Notes: generated by a model from the sequence alone, not told the origin. A stretch of DNA of 64,000 nt from Rhizobium sp. S152 (GCF_030380735.1 NZ_JAUDRZ010000026.1:496001-560000), one strand, 5' to 3'; counted from the first letter of the stretch, positions 52,758 to 62,409 are shown. A program made the numbers and translations.

Positions 52758-52960
52758 TGGTCGCCTTATGAATGCCGTTCGGGCGATGATGTGGGTGATC
52801 CGGGCGGACGCTTTTAGCGAGCAGTTTCTGATTGCTGTTGCCAGAAACCGGAACAATCCCATCAGCCGTTGATCGCTCGCACCGAGGCGGCTTGGGGACC
52901 GCCTCGTTGCGACGCATTGCCCGACACCAGGAGAGGGGTAGGACGCCGGGCATTTCCTAT

Positions 52961-54349
52961 TTACCTGAACCACGCACCCGAGCGGATCGCCACGAGCGTT
53001 ACGACGCCATAGGCAATTTGAGAGGCGGCAAGGGCGAAGAAGATCGTCGTTATATTGCCCGTAAACTGGACGGCCAGGTATCCGGCACCCAGCGCGATCG
53101 TAACTCGAACGAACGCCGCGATCAGTGGCCAGCGGAGCTTACCCGCTCCCTGCGAAGCGAAGTACAGAGCGAGACCAAGGCCAAAGAAACCGTAGGCCGG
53201 GCCGACTGTCCGCAGGTATGCGGAGCCGACAGCGATGGTCTCAGGGTCGGCGCTGAAAAGCTGAATCCACTCGACCGGGAAAATCGCGGCTACGACACCG
53301 ATGATTTCGGTAAGAACGAACGCTAGGGCACCGCCGGTGAGGCCGATCTTGAGCGCACGGTCATTTTGACCTGCCCCGATGTTCGCGCCGACCAGAGCGA
53401 CCAGTGGAGCGCCGATGCCAAAGATCAACGGGATCAGGAGATACTCGAGACGCGCCCCGGTCCCGAAGCCAGCGACGCCCGCGGCACCTTCCCTGGCGGC
53501 CACAATTGCTGTCACGCCACCGATAATCACGTTGGTCAGGACTGCCATGATGGCGGAGATCGCCCCTACCCTGAAGATGGTGGCGAACAGCTCCCATTTC
53601 ATGGGAACCCAAGTGAACTTGACGGTGCTGCGCCCCGACAGGATGTACCAGAGCATCGCGATCGTGCCACCGATGTTGTAGAGCGAGTAGGCCAGACCGC
53701 CTCCTGCGATGCCGAGCGCCGGGATCGGACCGAAACCGAAAATCAGGATCGGCGAGAGCGGCACGAGCAGGAAAGCGCCAACGCAGATGATCGCCGCCGG
53801 GAACCACATGTTGCCCGTGCCGCGTATCAGGCTCGCAAGTCCGTTCATAACCCAGATGAACACGCTCGTGGCAAAGACAACGTTCGAGTACTCGAGTGCT
53901 GCGGCAAGTTCTCCGCCCTGCCCGCCAAGCGCGCGATAGATCGGGACGCCAAACGATACGAAGAGTACAGAGAAGAAGACCCCGATTACCACATTGATGA
54001 CGATGGCATGCAGGACGAGCGAGTTCGCCACGTCGCGCTTACCGCCGCCCAACGAACGGGCAACAGCCGAAGATATGCCTCCGCCCAGAGCGCCGGCGGA
54101 GATCATGGTCATCAGCATGACGGGCGGGAAAACCAGAGCCATTCCAGCAAGGGCGTCCATCCCAAGCCGAGACAGCCACCAGGTCTCGATGAGGCCTGTG
54201 GATGCCTGGGCAAGCATGATCAGAATGTTTGGCCATGCCAGCTTCACCAGCAATGGCAAAATGGGCGCTTGGAGGAGACGCTGCGTCCTGGCATCTACTG
54301 GAGGCTCTGCGACGTCTGGCGAATCGATAACGACTGATAGGTGGGACAT
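52961..54349 (-). CDS. MATE-family multidrug efflux transporter
   Basis: A 462-residue membrane protein with twelve predicted spans in two homologous halves. Motifs include LIETWWLSRLGMDALAGMAL near the N-terminus, the paired LARRAALGGG-type segment (ISAGALGGGISSAVARSLGG), and LIRGTGNMWFPAAIICVGA. It should export cationic drugs or metabolites in exchange for Na+ or H+. AGGAAACCC precedes the ATG. It stands alone; the oxidoreductase at 54479 is on the same strand upstream with a 129-bp gap. Confidence 0.93.
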   Translation of the reverse strand: MSHLSVVIDSPDVAEPPVDARTQRLLQAPILPLLVKLAWPNILIMLAQASTGLIETWWLSRLGMDALAGMALVFPPVMLMTMISAGALGGGISSAVARSLGGGKRDVANSLVLHAIVINVVIGVFFSVLFVSFGVPIYRALGGQGGELAAALEYSNVVFATSVFIWVMNGLASLIRGTGNMWFPAAIICVGAFLLVPLSPILIFGFGPIPALGIAGGGLAYSLYNIGGTIAMLWYILSGRSTVKFTWVPMKWELFATIFRVGAISAIMAVLTNVIIGGVTAIVAAREGAAGVAGFGTGARLEYLLIPLIFGIGAPLVALVGANIGAGQNDRALKIGLTGGALAFVLTEIIGVVAAIFPVEWIQLFSADPETIAVGSAYLRTVGPAYGFFGLGLALYFASQGAGKLRWPLIAAFVRVTIALGAGYLAVQFTGNITTIFFALAASQIAYGVVTLVAIRSGAWFR

Positions 54350-54478
54350 GGGTTTCCTGGGAGGTTTGGACCACCGCGGCTGAGCCCAAGAAAATTGGAA
54401 GGGCCAGCAGCGATGTCGTTTGGTTCAGATGGCGCGACGGAGACGCAATCGATCGATCCGTTTCACAGGTTCGTCGAG

Positions 54479-55459
54479 TTACGATGCACTCTTCGTGTCG
54501 AGCTTGAGGAGGACCTTGCCGCCCGCTTCCGCATGAGCAACGGCGGCGACGATTTCCGAAATCGGGTAAGTCGCCGCGACGGGCGCATAGAGCTTTCCAG
54601 CCGCAATCATCTCGCTAGCCTCGGCGAGGATCGCTGGGATTTTCGCCTCGTATTCCGGCTGGACTTGATAGAAGCTGTGGAGATGCAACTCCTTCTCCAT
54701 GATGGGTCGCAGGTCACCGGGCAAAGCGTAGCCTTGCGGAAAGGCATAACCCAAAAGATATCCGCCCGCGGACAGCATTTCCGCAATCCTTGATGGGGCA
54801 GTGCCGCCGACACCGTCCATGCCCAGAAGCAGCTTCTTGTCGCCGATCGCGTTTTTGACCGCTGCGGGCGCGTTGTCGTCGTCCAGAAGCACTATCTCGC
54901 TTCCAAGGCTCTTGATTTCATCGATAACGTCGGCTCTCCGGACCAGACTTATGATCCTATACCCGCGTGCCTTCGCGAACGCGATCACCGCGCGCCCGAC
55001 ACCTGAGTTGGCCGCATTTTGTACGATCCAGTCGCCTGGCTGAAGATCGACGAACTCGCTCAGCATGAGGGCCGCAGCGGGCGGATTGATGCGCAACATC
55101 GCAAGCTGCTGAACGTCGGCCTCAGGTGGTTGCTTGATGAGATCATCCGCCGGAACCAGCATGCGCTCCCGCCACGTCATGGCGTAGACCGGAAGCATGA
55201 CCCGATCGCCTTTCTTCAGGGCGGTGACTTCGGGACCAATATCGATGACCTTCCCCACACCTTCGTTGCCTACGGGTGTCGGCAGAGAGGGATTGTAGTG
55301 AAACGTACCTTTGATAAGGAGGAGATCATTCACGTTGATCGGTGCATATTCCATTTGCACAAGCACCTGATTGCCCGCAGGCGCAGGCGGCTCAGGCGTT
55401 TCGACAATCTTCAGCACCTCTGCCGGCGTGCCGAACTGGGAAATCTGGATCGCTCGCAT
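54479..55459 (-). CDS. Zinc-less quinone oxidoreductase / enoyl reductase-like MDR
   Basis: A 326-residue medium-chain dehydrogenase without zinc-ligand cysteines. It opens MRAIQISQFGTPAEVLKIVE; the GroES part has PTPVGNEGVGKVIDIGPEV, and the Rossmann part has WIVQNAANSGVGRAVIAFAK (AAxSGVGR motif). The tail TYPISEIVAAVAHAEAGGKV is typical of trans-2-enoyl-CoA reductase-like proteins. AAGGA lies 7 bp before the ATG. It is distinct from the quinone oxidoreductase at 14079. Reduction of activated C=C bonds is inferred from the family. Confidence 0.92.
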   Translation of the reverse strand: MRAIQISQFGTPAEVLKIVETPEPPAPAGNQVLVQMEYAPINVNDLLLIKGTFHYNPSLPTPVGNEGVGKVIDIGPEVTALKKGDRVMLPVYAMTWRERMLVPADDLIKQPPEADVQQLAMLRINPPAAALMLSEFVDLQPGDWIVQNAANSGVGRAVIAFAKARGYRIISLVRRADVIDEIKSLGSEIVLLDDDNAPAAVKNAIGDKKLLLGMDGVGGTAPSRIAEMLSAGGYLLGYAFPQGYALPGDLRPIMEKELHLHSFYQVQPEYEAKIPAILAEASEMIAAGKLYAPVAATYPISEIVAAVAHAEAGGKVLLKLDTKSAS

Positions 55460-55692
55460 CGTGGAATCCTTCCGTCGGGCCTACCACGGCTCTCGCCTGA
55501 TGTTTTGGCCGGTTAAATGTGAAGTCAAAACCGTAGGTCCCGCCTAGCTCGGCGGATTGTACGTTCACTCCATATTTGGGGACGGGATTCCGGATCACTT
55601 ATCTCCGTCGGCGTATAACACCTATACGCTGAGTGCCCTGAGCAGAGATCGCGGGAGGCTCTTCGCACGTCTCGGCCGGCCTACGGTGGCGC
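55460..55692. other. Intergenic region, no gene supported
   Basis: The 233-bp gap between the XdhC-like stop and the oxidoreductase start has only short overlapping frames. It should hold the oxidoreductase promoter. Confidence 0.35.
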
Positions 55693-56616
55693 TTAAACCC
55701 GGACCTGCGTGGTCGCCATGTCGGCCAAACAGGAAATCGCCAGAAAGCGGGCGTTCCGAGCATGTGGGAACAGCCCGATCGGCGCGCGAATTCGATTGAT
55801 GTCCGCCTCGGGAACACCGTGTTCACGAAGTCTTAGGACGCGGCGATCATGCGTCCTAGAGCTTCCAAGCGCCCCTACATAGAACGCCTCCGATGCGAGC
55901 GCGGCTCGGAGAAAGGGCATTTCCAGGTCGAGGTCATGATAGAGCGACGCCACGGCGGTGTCGGAATCGAAGCACCCGTCCGTCGGCCCCCCTCCACCCC
56001 TATAGTCGTGAACCAGCACGTCGTAGTTCACAGAATTGGCGACCTTGGACAGGGATTCCACCTCGAGAGCGCCGCCGCTGACAACGACTCTCACCCGAGG
56101 TCGATAATCCACCAGAAATGCGTCTTGAACCCAGCCCGTGACGCCAAGCGACGGAGACAACTCCAATTTCTGGAGTTTCGGTTCATAGCGCAATGCGACC
56201 GGGCGGCGATTTGCCAGATGGGCCACGACGGCATCCAAGCTGAAACTACTTCTGAGCACGTGGATCGCCACCGTTAGGCCTCCGCCACACGGGAGCTGCA
56301 CGTCGAAGAACTCTGACCCGCTGCCGAGCATTAGAAATCGATCGCACGATCTGATGATCGCGTCCCGGGCCTCGGCAGCGATTGCGGCCTCGACGCAACC
56401 TCCGGAGATATATCCGCAATACCCCCCGTCGCCACGAATGGCCATCTGCGCGCCCAACGAGCGGGCCGCACCTCCTCGAACCTCCACGAGTGTAGCCAAA
56501 GCCGCACCTTGCCCACCGTTAACGCAATTGATCGCAAAACGGATGATATCTGTCGCATCGTCCGTTGTGACGACACGCATTGGAGCATCGATGTTGTTTT
56601 CGATGATCGTATGCAT
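55693..56616 (-). CDS. XdhC-family molybdoenzyme accessory protein
   Basis: About 307 residues from the ATG at 56616 (AGGGGC 7 bp upstream); an in-frame TTG lies 6 bp earlier. The first ~110 residues have ALATLVEVRGGAARSLGAQM and CGYISGGCVEAAIAAEARDA (XdhC_CoxI domain). The C-terminal Rossmann domain has VVVSGGALEVESLSKVAN and YVGALGSSRTHDRRVLRL and IGLFPHARNARFLAIS. XdhC/CoxI proteins insert sulfurated molybdenum cofactor into xanthine- or CO-dehydrogenase-type enzymes. No molybdoenzyme is encoded in the window, so its partner is elsewhere. Confidence 0.9.
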   Translation of the reverse strand: MHTIIENNIDAPMRVVTTDDATDIIRFAINCVNGGQGAALATLVEVRGGAARSLGAQMAIRGDGGYCGYISGGCVEAAIAAEARDAIIRSCDRFLMLGSGSEFFDVQLPCGGGLTVAIHVLRSSFSLDAVVAHLANRRPVALRYEPKLQKLELSPSLGVTGWVQDAFLVDYRPRVRVVVSGGALEVESLSKVANSVNYDVLVHDYRGGGGPTDGCFDSDTAVASLYHDLDLEMPFLRAALASEAFYVGALGSSRTHDRRVLRLREHGVPEADINRIRAPIGLFPHARNARFLAISCLADMATTQVRV

Positions 56617-56716
56617 TGGCAAAGCCCCTGGAAGATCGCTTGCGTCTCTTCACTAAGGGGCTTGAACCTTGGCATCTTGTACAAACGGAACGCAAAGACG
56701 CCGTATCACCGGGTGG

Positions 56717-57043
56717 CTAGTGCAATACCCGAACCTCGGTGCCCAGGACCTCATCGTCGTCGTCGCTCGGGTGCGTTGTAACTGCGTACTGCCCGTATCT
56801 GTCAGACAGGGCCACCACGTAACTGATGCCCTGCTCCAAGAGAAGCTCGGTCGCCTTGAGATCGGCAGCGTGAATTCCGCACCCACGCAGCGTGCGAGCG
56901 AGATAGTTGGCGTTCTCCGCTGACACTCTGTCGCCTTGATCCTCGGCATCCTCGGCCAAGTCATCAAGGGTCTGCGCCACCCACGAAATCATGTTCGATC
57001 GCTCGTGACGGGTCATTTCGTTCAGCGTTCTTGCTGTCATCAT
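56717..57043 (-). CDS. Hypothetical protein
   Basis: About 108 residues, starting at the ATG pair at 57043/57040 after an AAGGGAAG ribosome binding site; the frame runs to 57175, but that part lacks coding features. It is helical with MTRHERSNMISWVAQTLDDL and an acidic region (SDDDDEVLGTEV) near the C-terminus. No family recognised. Intergenic 57176-57400 upstream shows no gene. Confidence 0.65.
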   Translation of the reverse strand: MMTARTLNEMTRHERSNMISWVAQTLDDLAEDAEDQGDRVSAENANYLARTLRGCGIHAADLKATELLLEQGISYVVALSDRYGQYAVTTHPSDDDDEVLGTEVRVLH

Positions 57044-57400
57044 CTTCCCTTCCATTGGCCATCGCGCGGCCGCATGCAACGCATTGTGGTGGAGACGGTC
57101 TGCGGTGGTGGGGATCACAGGGCGCGATTGACGCCCGATGGCCCGTATATAGCTCTGTGACGCCTGTCTGTACAAGGCGGCAACCTATGCGTTTCACGTA
57201 TTGCTGAAATACGTTTTAGATGCTTGTCCAGTTTCAAGCTTCCAATACGGCCCGGAGGTTCAACTTCACATTTTCGCGGGTCGCGGGAGGAAATCCTAGC
57301 GAACTAAGCGGTCGCCGCCTTTTCCAAGCGGCAATCATTCGCCCATTTGAAGACCCGCGCGATCGTGTTAGGACGATCACGAAACCTTGCCGAGGCCTAT

Positions 57401-58333
57401 ATGAGCGATCAACTTTCCGCACTTCGCCTGTTCGTTCGTGTTGCCGCGACGGGAAGTTTTTCGCAGGCCGCTCGCGAACACAATCTGACACAGCCGACGG
57501 CCTCCAGAACGATTGCGTTGCTCGAGGAGCAGCTTGGCAACACACTGTTTGTACGCACCACGCGTGCCACAACGCTGACCGAAGCCGGGGCCGAATACCT
57601 GGCTCGCATCAAGCCGATACTTGAGGCACTCGACGAGGCCGATCACGCGGTCCGGGAGACCGGCGAGCTTCGCGGTAAACTACGTATTGGCCTCCCCTCG
57701 ACCTTGGCGTCCCGCGTCGTTGTTCCGATCCTTTCGGGCTTCGTTGATCAGCATCCCAAGCTAAGGGTGGAGCTCGTCGTCGACGACCGCCGGCAGGACC
57801 TTATTTCGGAAAACGTCGACGTAGTTCTGCGGTTCGGAAAACTCCAGGACAGCAGCGCCATAGCGCGAAGCGTCGGCAGGTGGCCTCTCGTGGCAGCTGC
57901 CTCGCCGGGCTACATCGAGCGGAATGGTCTTCCTTCAACGCCGAGCGATCTGTCGCAACATCGTTTCGTCGTTGGCGGTCCTGCTGCGGGCACAGGCATC
58001 ACATTCAGCAAAGACGGCGTCGACATCCCGGTCGAAATTAATGGAAACGTCGTGGTGACAGGAGCTGAAGCAGCCGTCGCAGCGGGCGTCGCGGGGCTCG
58101 GTGTCGTGGCTGCAAGCCTTCCAAGCATGGAGCGCGAAATCCTCCAGGGGCAACTCGTACGCCTGTTTTCGGATTGGGACATCGGCGAAATCACCGCCCA
58201 CGCGTTGTTTCCCAGCGGCCAGGCACCAAAGCCATCGGCTCGGGCATTCGTCGAGTTTTTCGTCGGCGCGATCAGCGCGCAACGAGGTAAGTCATCCGTC
58301 AAGCCGGGGGAGACCCCCGCCTCCGGCGTCTGA
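57401..58333 (+). CDS. LysR-family transcriptional regulator
   Basis: About 310 residues from the ATG at 57401, with GAGG 5 bp upstream. Winged helix: ALRLFVRVAATGSFSQAARE and NLTQPTASRTIALLEEQLG. Effector domain: WPLVAAASPGYIERNG, FSKDGVDIPVEINGNV, GEITAHALFPSGQAPKPSAR. It is closely similar to the LysR at 11106-12005 (same SSAxARxxGRWPL segment), so the two are paralogs. A hairpin terminator follows its stop. No target gene is divergent from it. Confidence 0.93.
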   Translation: MSDQLSALRLFVRVAATGSFSQAAREHNLTQPTASRTIALLEEQLGNTLFVRTTRATTLTEAGAEYLARIKPILEALDEADHAVRETGELRGKLRIGLPSTLASRVVVPILSGFVDQHPKLRVELVVDDRRQDLISENVDVVLRFGKLQDSSAIARSVGRWPLVAAASPGYIERNGLPSTPSDLSQHRFVVGGPAAGTGITFSKDGVDIPVEINGNVVVTGAEAAVAAGVAGLGVVAASLPSMEREILQGQLVRLFSDWDIGEITAHALFPSGQAPKPSARAFVEFFVGAISAQRGKSSVKPGETPASGV

Positions 58334-58335
58334 AA

Positions 58336-58364
58336 CTCGGGTCCCCAGATTACCGGGACCCGAG
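58336..58364. terminator. Hairpin between convergent lysR and yciI-like genes
   Basis: CTCGGGTCCC at 58336-58345 is the exact complement of GGGACCCGAG at 58355-58364 with a 9-nt loop. It lies 3 bp after the LysR stop and before the convergent YciI-like gene. Confidence 0.65.
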
Positions 58365-58427
58365 CTCCCATTCCGACCGCGAAATCCCAAAGAGCCATAT
58401 CCGCGGTTGGAATGCTGGCCGATCCGA

Positions 58428-58754
58428 TTAGTGGAACGGAACCCAGAGCGTCTTGATTTCGGCGTTCAGCAGGCCCGACTGAACGGTCGGATCGTCGGTG
58501 CCGACCTTGGTTGCTTCTTCGAGGCTGCCGACCTTGAGGATGGTGAAACCACCGTCTTCGAGCTTGCCGTTGAGACCGCCCTCTTCCTTCATGAACGGAC
58601 CGCTGAGCACAACAATGCCCTTGTCGTGCAGCGAACTGACGTAGTTGGCATGGTCCATGAAACCGGGCTGCTCGTTATAAGGCGTGCCAGCCACCCACTT
58701 CGGGCCTGGGCTCTGGAAGACAACGTAGTAGTGCGGGCCTTCTGGATCGATCAT
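58428..58754 (-). CDS. YciI-family protein
   Basis: About 108 residues. The ATG at 58754 is preferred since AGGAG lies 7 bp upstream; the ATG at 58760 is too close to it. It has PHYYVVFQSPGPKWVAG at the start, HANYVSSLHDKGIVVLSGPF (the conserved His of the family) and the C-terminal GLLNAEIKTLWVPFH. YCII domains adopt an alpha+beta ferredoxin-like fold; some members act as cis-substituted dehydrochlorinases, most are of unknown role. Confidence 0.88.
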   Translation of the reverse strand: MIDPEGPHYYVVFQSPGPKWVAGTPYNEQPGFMDHANYVSSLHDKGIVVLSGPFMKEEGGLNGKLEDGGFTILKVGSLEEATKVGTDDPTVQSGLLNAEIKTLWVPFH

Positions 58755-58925
58755 CTTCATACTCCTGTGTTGCGCTTACTTGCTTCGACAAGTGCGATGA
58801 CCAGAAGATAGGAGTGTCGGAGGAAGCCTAATAGAACGTTCCGACCAATAACACTCATGCAAGTGGCGTATGAGTTGAACCAATCATGGAGTTTGTCGTT
58901 GTGCTGAAAACCAGGAGAGCTATCC

Positions 58926-59360
58926 ATGTTTCAGCAGCAGCCGTTCGGTCATAATCTGTCCCCAGCCAGCAACGAAACTTGGGCCCTACACGCTGCGAAC
59001 GAGGCGGTCAGCGAATTCGTTCGCTTTGTCCGAGACACCAACGTTGGAAATGATCTCGTCGACGAGATCGAGCTGCCTCTCCCCAAACCTGTGTTGATCG
59101 AAGCATTCAAGCGAGTGATCGTCGCGGAGGAGCGGCCGGAGATGCGCGCCTTGCTTCTCAAAGCTGGGCTGATGCTGTCTCATTATCACGTTGGGCTTGG
59201 CGAGCGGATCAGGGTGACACCGATCGCTTCGCACAGACGCGAGAAGTCGGGTGACCCGAGGCTTGAAGTTAAATTCAAACGCACTCTGCTATTTACGGCT
59301 GCGGAGAGAACACGGTTAACCAAAGTCTATGAAGAAGCGCTCAAGCGGGCCTTGCATTGA
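58926..59360 (+). CDS. Hypothetical protein
   Basis: A 144-residue helical protein (GGAG before the ATG) with no family I recognise. The segment ALHAANEAVSEFVRFVRDTN and LRRALH-like basic end are of no known domain. It is convergent with the GGDEF gene (7-bp gap), which has no shared promoter, so no functional link can be drawn. Confidence 0.7.
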   Translation: MFQQQPFGHNLSPASNETWALHAANEAVSEFVRFVRDTNVGNDLVDEIELPLPKPVLIEAFKRVIVAEERPEMRALLLKAGLMLSHYHVGLGERIRVTPIASHRREKSGDPRLEVKFKRTLLFTAAERTRLTKVYEEALKRALH

Positions 59361-59367
59361 GCCAGCT

Positions 59368-60738
59368 CTACCCCGCAGACTTCCCTTCACGTCTCGAAAC
59401 GTGCCCTTGGGCTTGAACAGAGTGATCGGCGACGGCTCGGTTCCTGCCACCGCTCTTGGCAAGGTAGAGCGCCTTGTCGGCGCGCGATATCAGATCGTTC
59501 ATTTCGGAGCCATCACTACGCGAGGTGAACGAGACACCGATACTAGCTGTCATCGTCATTGAGTGGTCGCCTTCGAGTGGGATACGCATGGCTTCAATCC
59601 GTCGGCAGACAAAAGCCGCGTCCAGTAAAGCTTGGGCCTCGTTATCCGCGTTGTAGACAATCACGAACTCTTCCCCGCCGTAGCGCGCTGCGAGGGAATT
59701 CGGGAGGCGATCCAGCGAGAGAAGAAGCAGAGCCAAGCTCTGGAGGCATTGGTCGCCGACTTGGTGTCCGTAGCGGTCATTGATGGATTTGAAGTGATCG
59801 AGGTCGATTAGCAATACCGCAGTGCCACCGATCCTGGCGGTGTTGGCAAGCGCGGCATGGAGAAAGGTCTCGAATGTTCGACGGTTCGCTAGTCCGGTCA
59901 GCGGGTCTTCTTCGGCGAGCGCCTGTAACACCACATTCTTTCGCCGCAGTTCACTCGCCGTTTCCCCATAGGAAAGAACCGCGTCCCCGATCATCGCAAG
60001 CTCCGAAAGAACCGGACGCGTTTGAACGGGGATGGTTTGGCTGTTTTCGCTGATCTTCTTCAGGTTTCCGATAGCCGAAAGGATCGGCTTCGCAAGATGC
60101 CGTCGAGCGAGTAGGAGCAAGACGACGCAGAAAAATCCGGGCATCACCAGCGTCAACAAAACCGTGTACCTGGTACTTGCGGCTCCTGCCTCGATCTCCT
60201 GTGCAAGTTTGTCGGCCGCGAGCGCCGCGTCTCCGCTCAGCTCCTTCCCCATCTCGTCGATAATTTTGATCGCTTCGCTGTACGCAGCGGTCGCACGTTC
60301 CTCAAAAGTAAAGGCGGTGGTGTTCTGCCCAGCGCTGTCACGAGCCTGCTGCCGAGCCGCGGCGATCTCTTTCGCAAGGTTCGCCACGCTTTTCGAACCC
60401 GAAACGACGCGTTCGCCTGCATCGAAGGGAAAGCCCTGCGCTAGAGCCTGTATCTGAAGCAGAATTTGCCGTTCGAGGCGTCGGTCTCGTGCCAGATAGA
60501 TCGCCCTGACAAGAGACGCCAGGCGCTCGGCTTTGACGGCATTGCGGGTCTGCGAAAGGATCAGGGGCAGCTGCGTTTCGCGTGTGAACTTCGCTTCCCG
60601 TTCGATTTTCGTCAGCAGAACGCCTGTAAATACTGCGGCGGCACAGGTGTACACGAGCGCGATGAGGAAAAGCACCCTACCCGCTGAGCTAAGCGAGATT
60701 TGACGCGACGACTGCCACCGTGACCACGACCTCAACAT
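59368..60738 (-). CDS. Membrane-bound diguanylate cyclase (GGDEF)
   Basis: A 456-residue protein. It has an N-terminal span (VLFLIALVYTCAAAVFTGVL), a periplasmic helical sensor of ~130 residues, a second span (TVLLTLVMPGFFCVVLLLLA), a linker and a GGDEF domain with DPLTGLANRRTFE, DLDHFKSINDRYGH and ARYGGEEFVIVY. The GGEEF active site is intact, so c-di-GMP synthesis is expected. The RxxD inhibitory site normally five residues before GGEEF is absent (NSLAAR there). It starts 8 bp after the solute-binding protein gene, so the periplasmic binding protein may feed a signal to this sensor. Confidence 0.93.
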   Translation of the reverse strand: MLRSWSRWQSSRQISLSSAGRVLFLIALVYTCAAAVFTGVLLTKIEREAKFTRETQLPLILSQTRNAVKAERLASLVRAIYLARDRRLERQILLQIQALAQGFPFDAGERVVSGSKSVANLAKEIAAARQQARDSAGQNTTAFTFEERATAAYSEAIKIIDEMGKELSGDAALAADKLAQEIEAGAASTRYTVLLTLVMPGFFCVVLLLLARRHLAKPILSAIGNLKKISENSQTIPVQTRPVLSELAMIGDAVLSYGETASELRRKNVVLQALAEEDPLTGLANRRTFETFLHAALANTARIGGTAVLLIDLDHFKSINDRYGHQVGDQCLQSLALLLLSLDRLPNSLAARYGGEEFVIVYNADNEAQALLDAAFVCRRIEAMRIPLEGDHSMTMTASIGVSFTSRSDGSEMNDLISRADKALYLAKSGGRNRAVADHSVQAQGHVSRREGKSAG

Positions 60739-60746
60739 TGGCAGCC

Positions 60747-61496
60747 TTAGTAAATGCTGAAGGGGAAGTAGGCGTCATTGATCCGGTCGTATGTTCCGTT
60801 GAGTTTGATGTCCTTGAGAGCAGCGTTGACGCGGGCGAGTAGCGCCTGGTTTCCCTTGTGGGCGGTGATGTGCGCAGAACTTTGTAGGAAGTCGCTCGAG
60901 ATCGGGTCTCCGACGTAGCTATACGCAGACCCTTCCGGCGTCTCCATGAACGTCAAGAGCTCGATGGCGTCACCGATGAGGAGATCGGCCTTCTTTTCGA
61001 TCAGGAGCTTCCGGGCGGCTGGCTGGTCTTCGCCAAGCAGGATCGTGCTCTTGGAATAAGCCTTCTTGAGGTATTCGGCTTGGATCGTCCCGCTCTCCAC
61101 GGCGATTCGCGCACCTGCCAGAGCTTCCGGTGAGCTGTCCTGGAACTTCTCATCGCCCACCAAGACGGAGTGGGAGCGGTAATAGGGTTCGGAGAAATCG
61201 ATCCGGGCGGCGCGCTCTTTCGAATAGGCCATACTGGCTACGATCAAATCGTATTTGTTGGCTTCCAATCCTGCGATGATGTCGTTCCACGGGACGGCCT
61301 GGAAAGTGCAGTCCACAGACATCTTGGCGCAAATCGCCTTGGCAATGTCGACGTCAAATCCCTTGAGCTCGCCCTTGTCGATGAAGTTGAACGGCGGGTA
61401 AGCGCCTTCGGTCGCTATGCGTAGCGTTTCCGCTTGGCCTTGGCATACGGCAAAGATGAGCGTCAGGCCCAAAGCGATACTCAATCGTCGAAGCAT
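60747..61496 (-). CDS. Periplasmic amino-acid-type solute-binding protein
   Basis: A 249-residue family-3 binding protein. It has a signal peptide (MLRRLSIALGLTLIFAVCQG, cleavage after QAE), then ETLRIATEGAYPPFNFID, GFDVDIAKAICAKM, VPWNDIIAGLEANKYDLIVA, DFSEPYYRSH and ESGTIQAEYL, as in lysine/arginine/ornithine-binding proteins. A GAGGAG element lies upstream of the ATG. No ABC permease or ATPase is encoded next to it. The gene following at 8 bp is a GGDEF protein, which suggests that the pair senses an amino acid and changes c-di-GMP (inference). Confidence 0.93.
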   Translation of the reverse strand: MLRRLSIALGLTLIFAVCQGQAETLRIATEGAYPPFNFIDKGELKGFDVDIAKAICAKMSVDCTFQAVPWNDIIAGLEANKYDLIVASMAYSKERAARIDFSEPYYRSHSVLVGDEKFQDSSPEALAGARIAVESGTIQAEYLKKAYSKSTILLGEDQPAARKLLIEKKADLLIGDAIELLTFMETPEGSAYSYVGDPISSDFLQSSAHITAHKGNQALLARVNAALKDIKLNGTYDRINDAYFPFSIY

Positions 61497-61810
61497 ATCG
61501 TAATCTCCTCAATGCCCGATTGTAACAAGCGGAGACTAATAAAGCTTTTCAACCACTACTTAAATCTCGAGGCCCACGTCCGACAATGTGTCGAGATTTG
61601 GTGCACGGCCGAAATGAGCATCGCGAGGTGCGCTCCAAATCGAAACATGTCGAGATTGCGCCCCTGCGCCGCCTGCAGTTCCGCGCTACGCGTTCACGAC
61701 CTCGCGCCGAGCGGAGTTCGAGCTGCGCGGTGTCCAATCGGCATATGCAAATAGCCGCCGGAACCCTTTCGGACCTCTTCTGTTTTCTTGCAAACGCAAG
61801 GAGACTTCGC

Positions 61811-62158
61811 ATGGCAAAAGAACTCGACCGGGACAAGATATGGAAAGACTTCGAAGACGCCGTCAACATGACGCCTTCGGCTCTTGAAAAGTGGCTGGGG
61901 ACCGACGAAAGCCGGGAAAACGGGTGGAAAGAGGACGACGGGAGCGAGACCATCGGTCACCATTCGGGTCGCCGGATCGTCGCCATCAAAGGCAAGAAGA
62001 AGGCCAATCTTTCTGACGAGGACTACGAGCACATGCGCAAGGTCGTGGGATACGTTCACCGTCACTTGAAACAGGGCGGCCCGAAAGAGGACAAAGAGCA
62101 CTCCCCTTGGCGGTACTCGCTCATGAACTGGGGTCACGATCCGCTGAAGAGAGGATGA
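61811..62158 (+). CDS. DUF3140 family protein
   Basis: A 115-residue soluble protein from the ATG at 61811 (AAGGAG 7 bp upstream); the open frame upstream is unlikely to be coding. It has WKDFEDAVNMTPSALEKWLG, IGHHSGRRIVAIKGKK and YVHRHLKQGGPKED with WRYSLMNWGHDP, matching DUF3140 in layout. Members are small and charged, possibly DNA-binding. No operon partner. Confidence 0.85.
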   Translation: MAKELDRDKIWKDFEDAVNMTPSALEKWLGTDESRENGWKEDDGSETIGHHSGRRIVAIKGKKKANLSDEDYEHMRKVVGYVHRHLKQGGPKEDKEHSPWRYSLMNWGHDPLKRG

Positions 62159-62409
62159 TGGCACCCGCATAGCTCGGCGACTGCTGACCACTATGCTCAT
62201 TGTCGACCAGGGCTTTCCGTACAACCAGCGTCTCCGATGCGGCCATCAGCTCGCGCCGTTGAGCGGGTTTGCCAAGTTTTCGCTAGGAAGGATCGCCGGG
62301 GTGAACCCTGATCGAAAGCTCAATCTATTCAGGCCAATGCGAACGATCTCGGGAACAACCTAGTCCCATCGTGGTTCCTGCTCCGCTCAGAGCGCACAGG
62401 AGACGTCAC
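62159..62409. other. Intergenic region, no gene supported
   Basis: About 250 bp between the DUF3140 stop and the DUF2177 start hold no supported gene or clear hairpin. Confidence 0.35.

Noticed and set aside
53366..54337. Plus-strand open frame of 323 residues opposite the MATE gene
   Set aside because: Composition is rich in Asp, Arg, His and Gln without hydrophobic core; it is the shadow of the MATE coding strand.
56676..56692. TTGTACAAACGGAACGC before the XdhC-like gene
   Set aside because: It resembles the TTGTACC-N4-GGAACA element but has a shorter spacer and a mismatch in the core, so I do not count it as a fourth copy.
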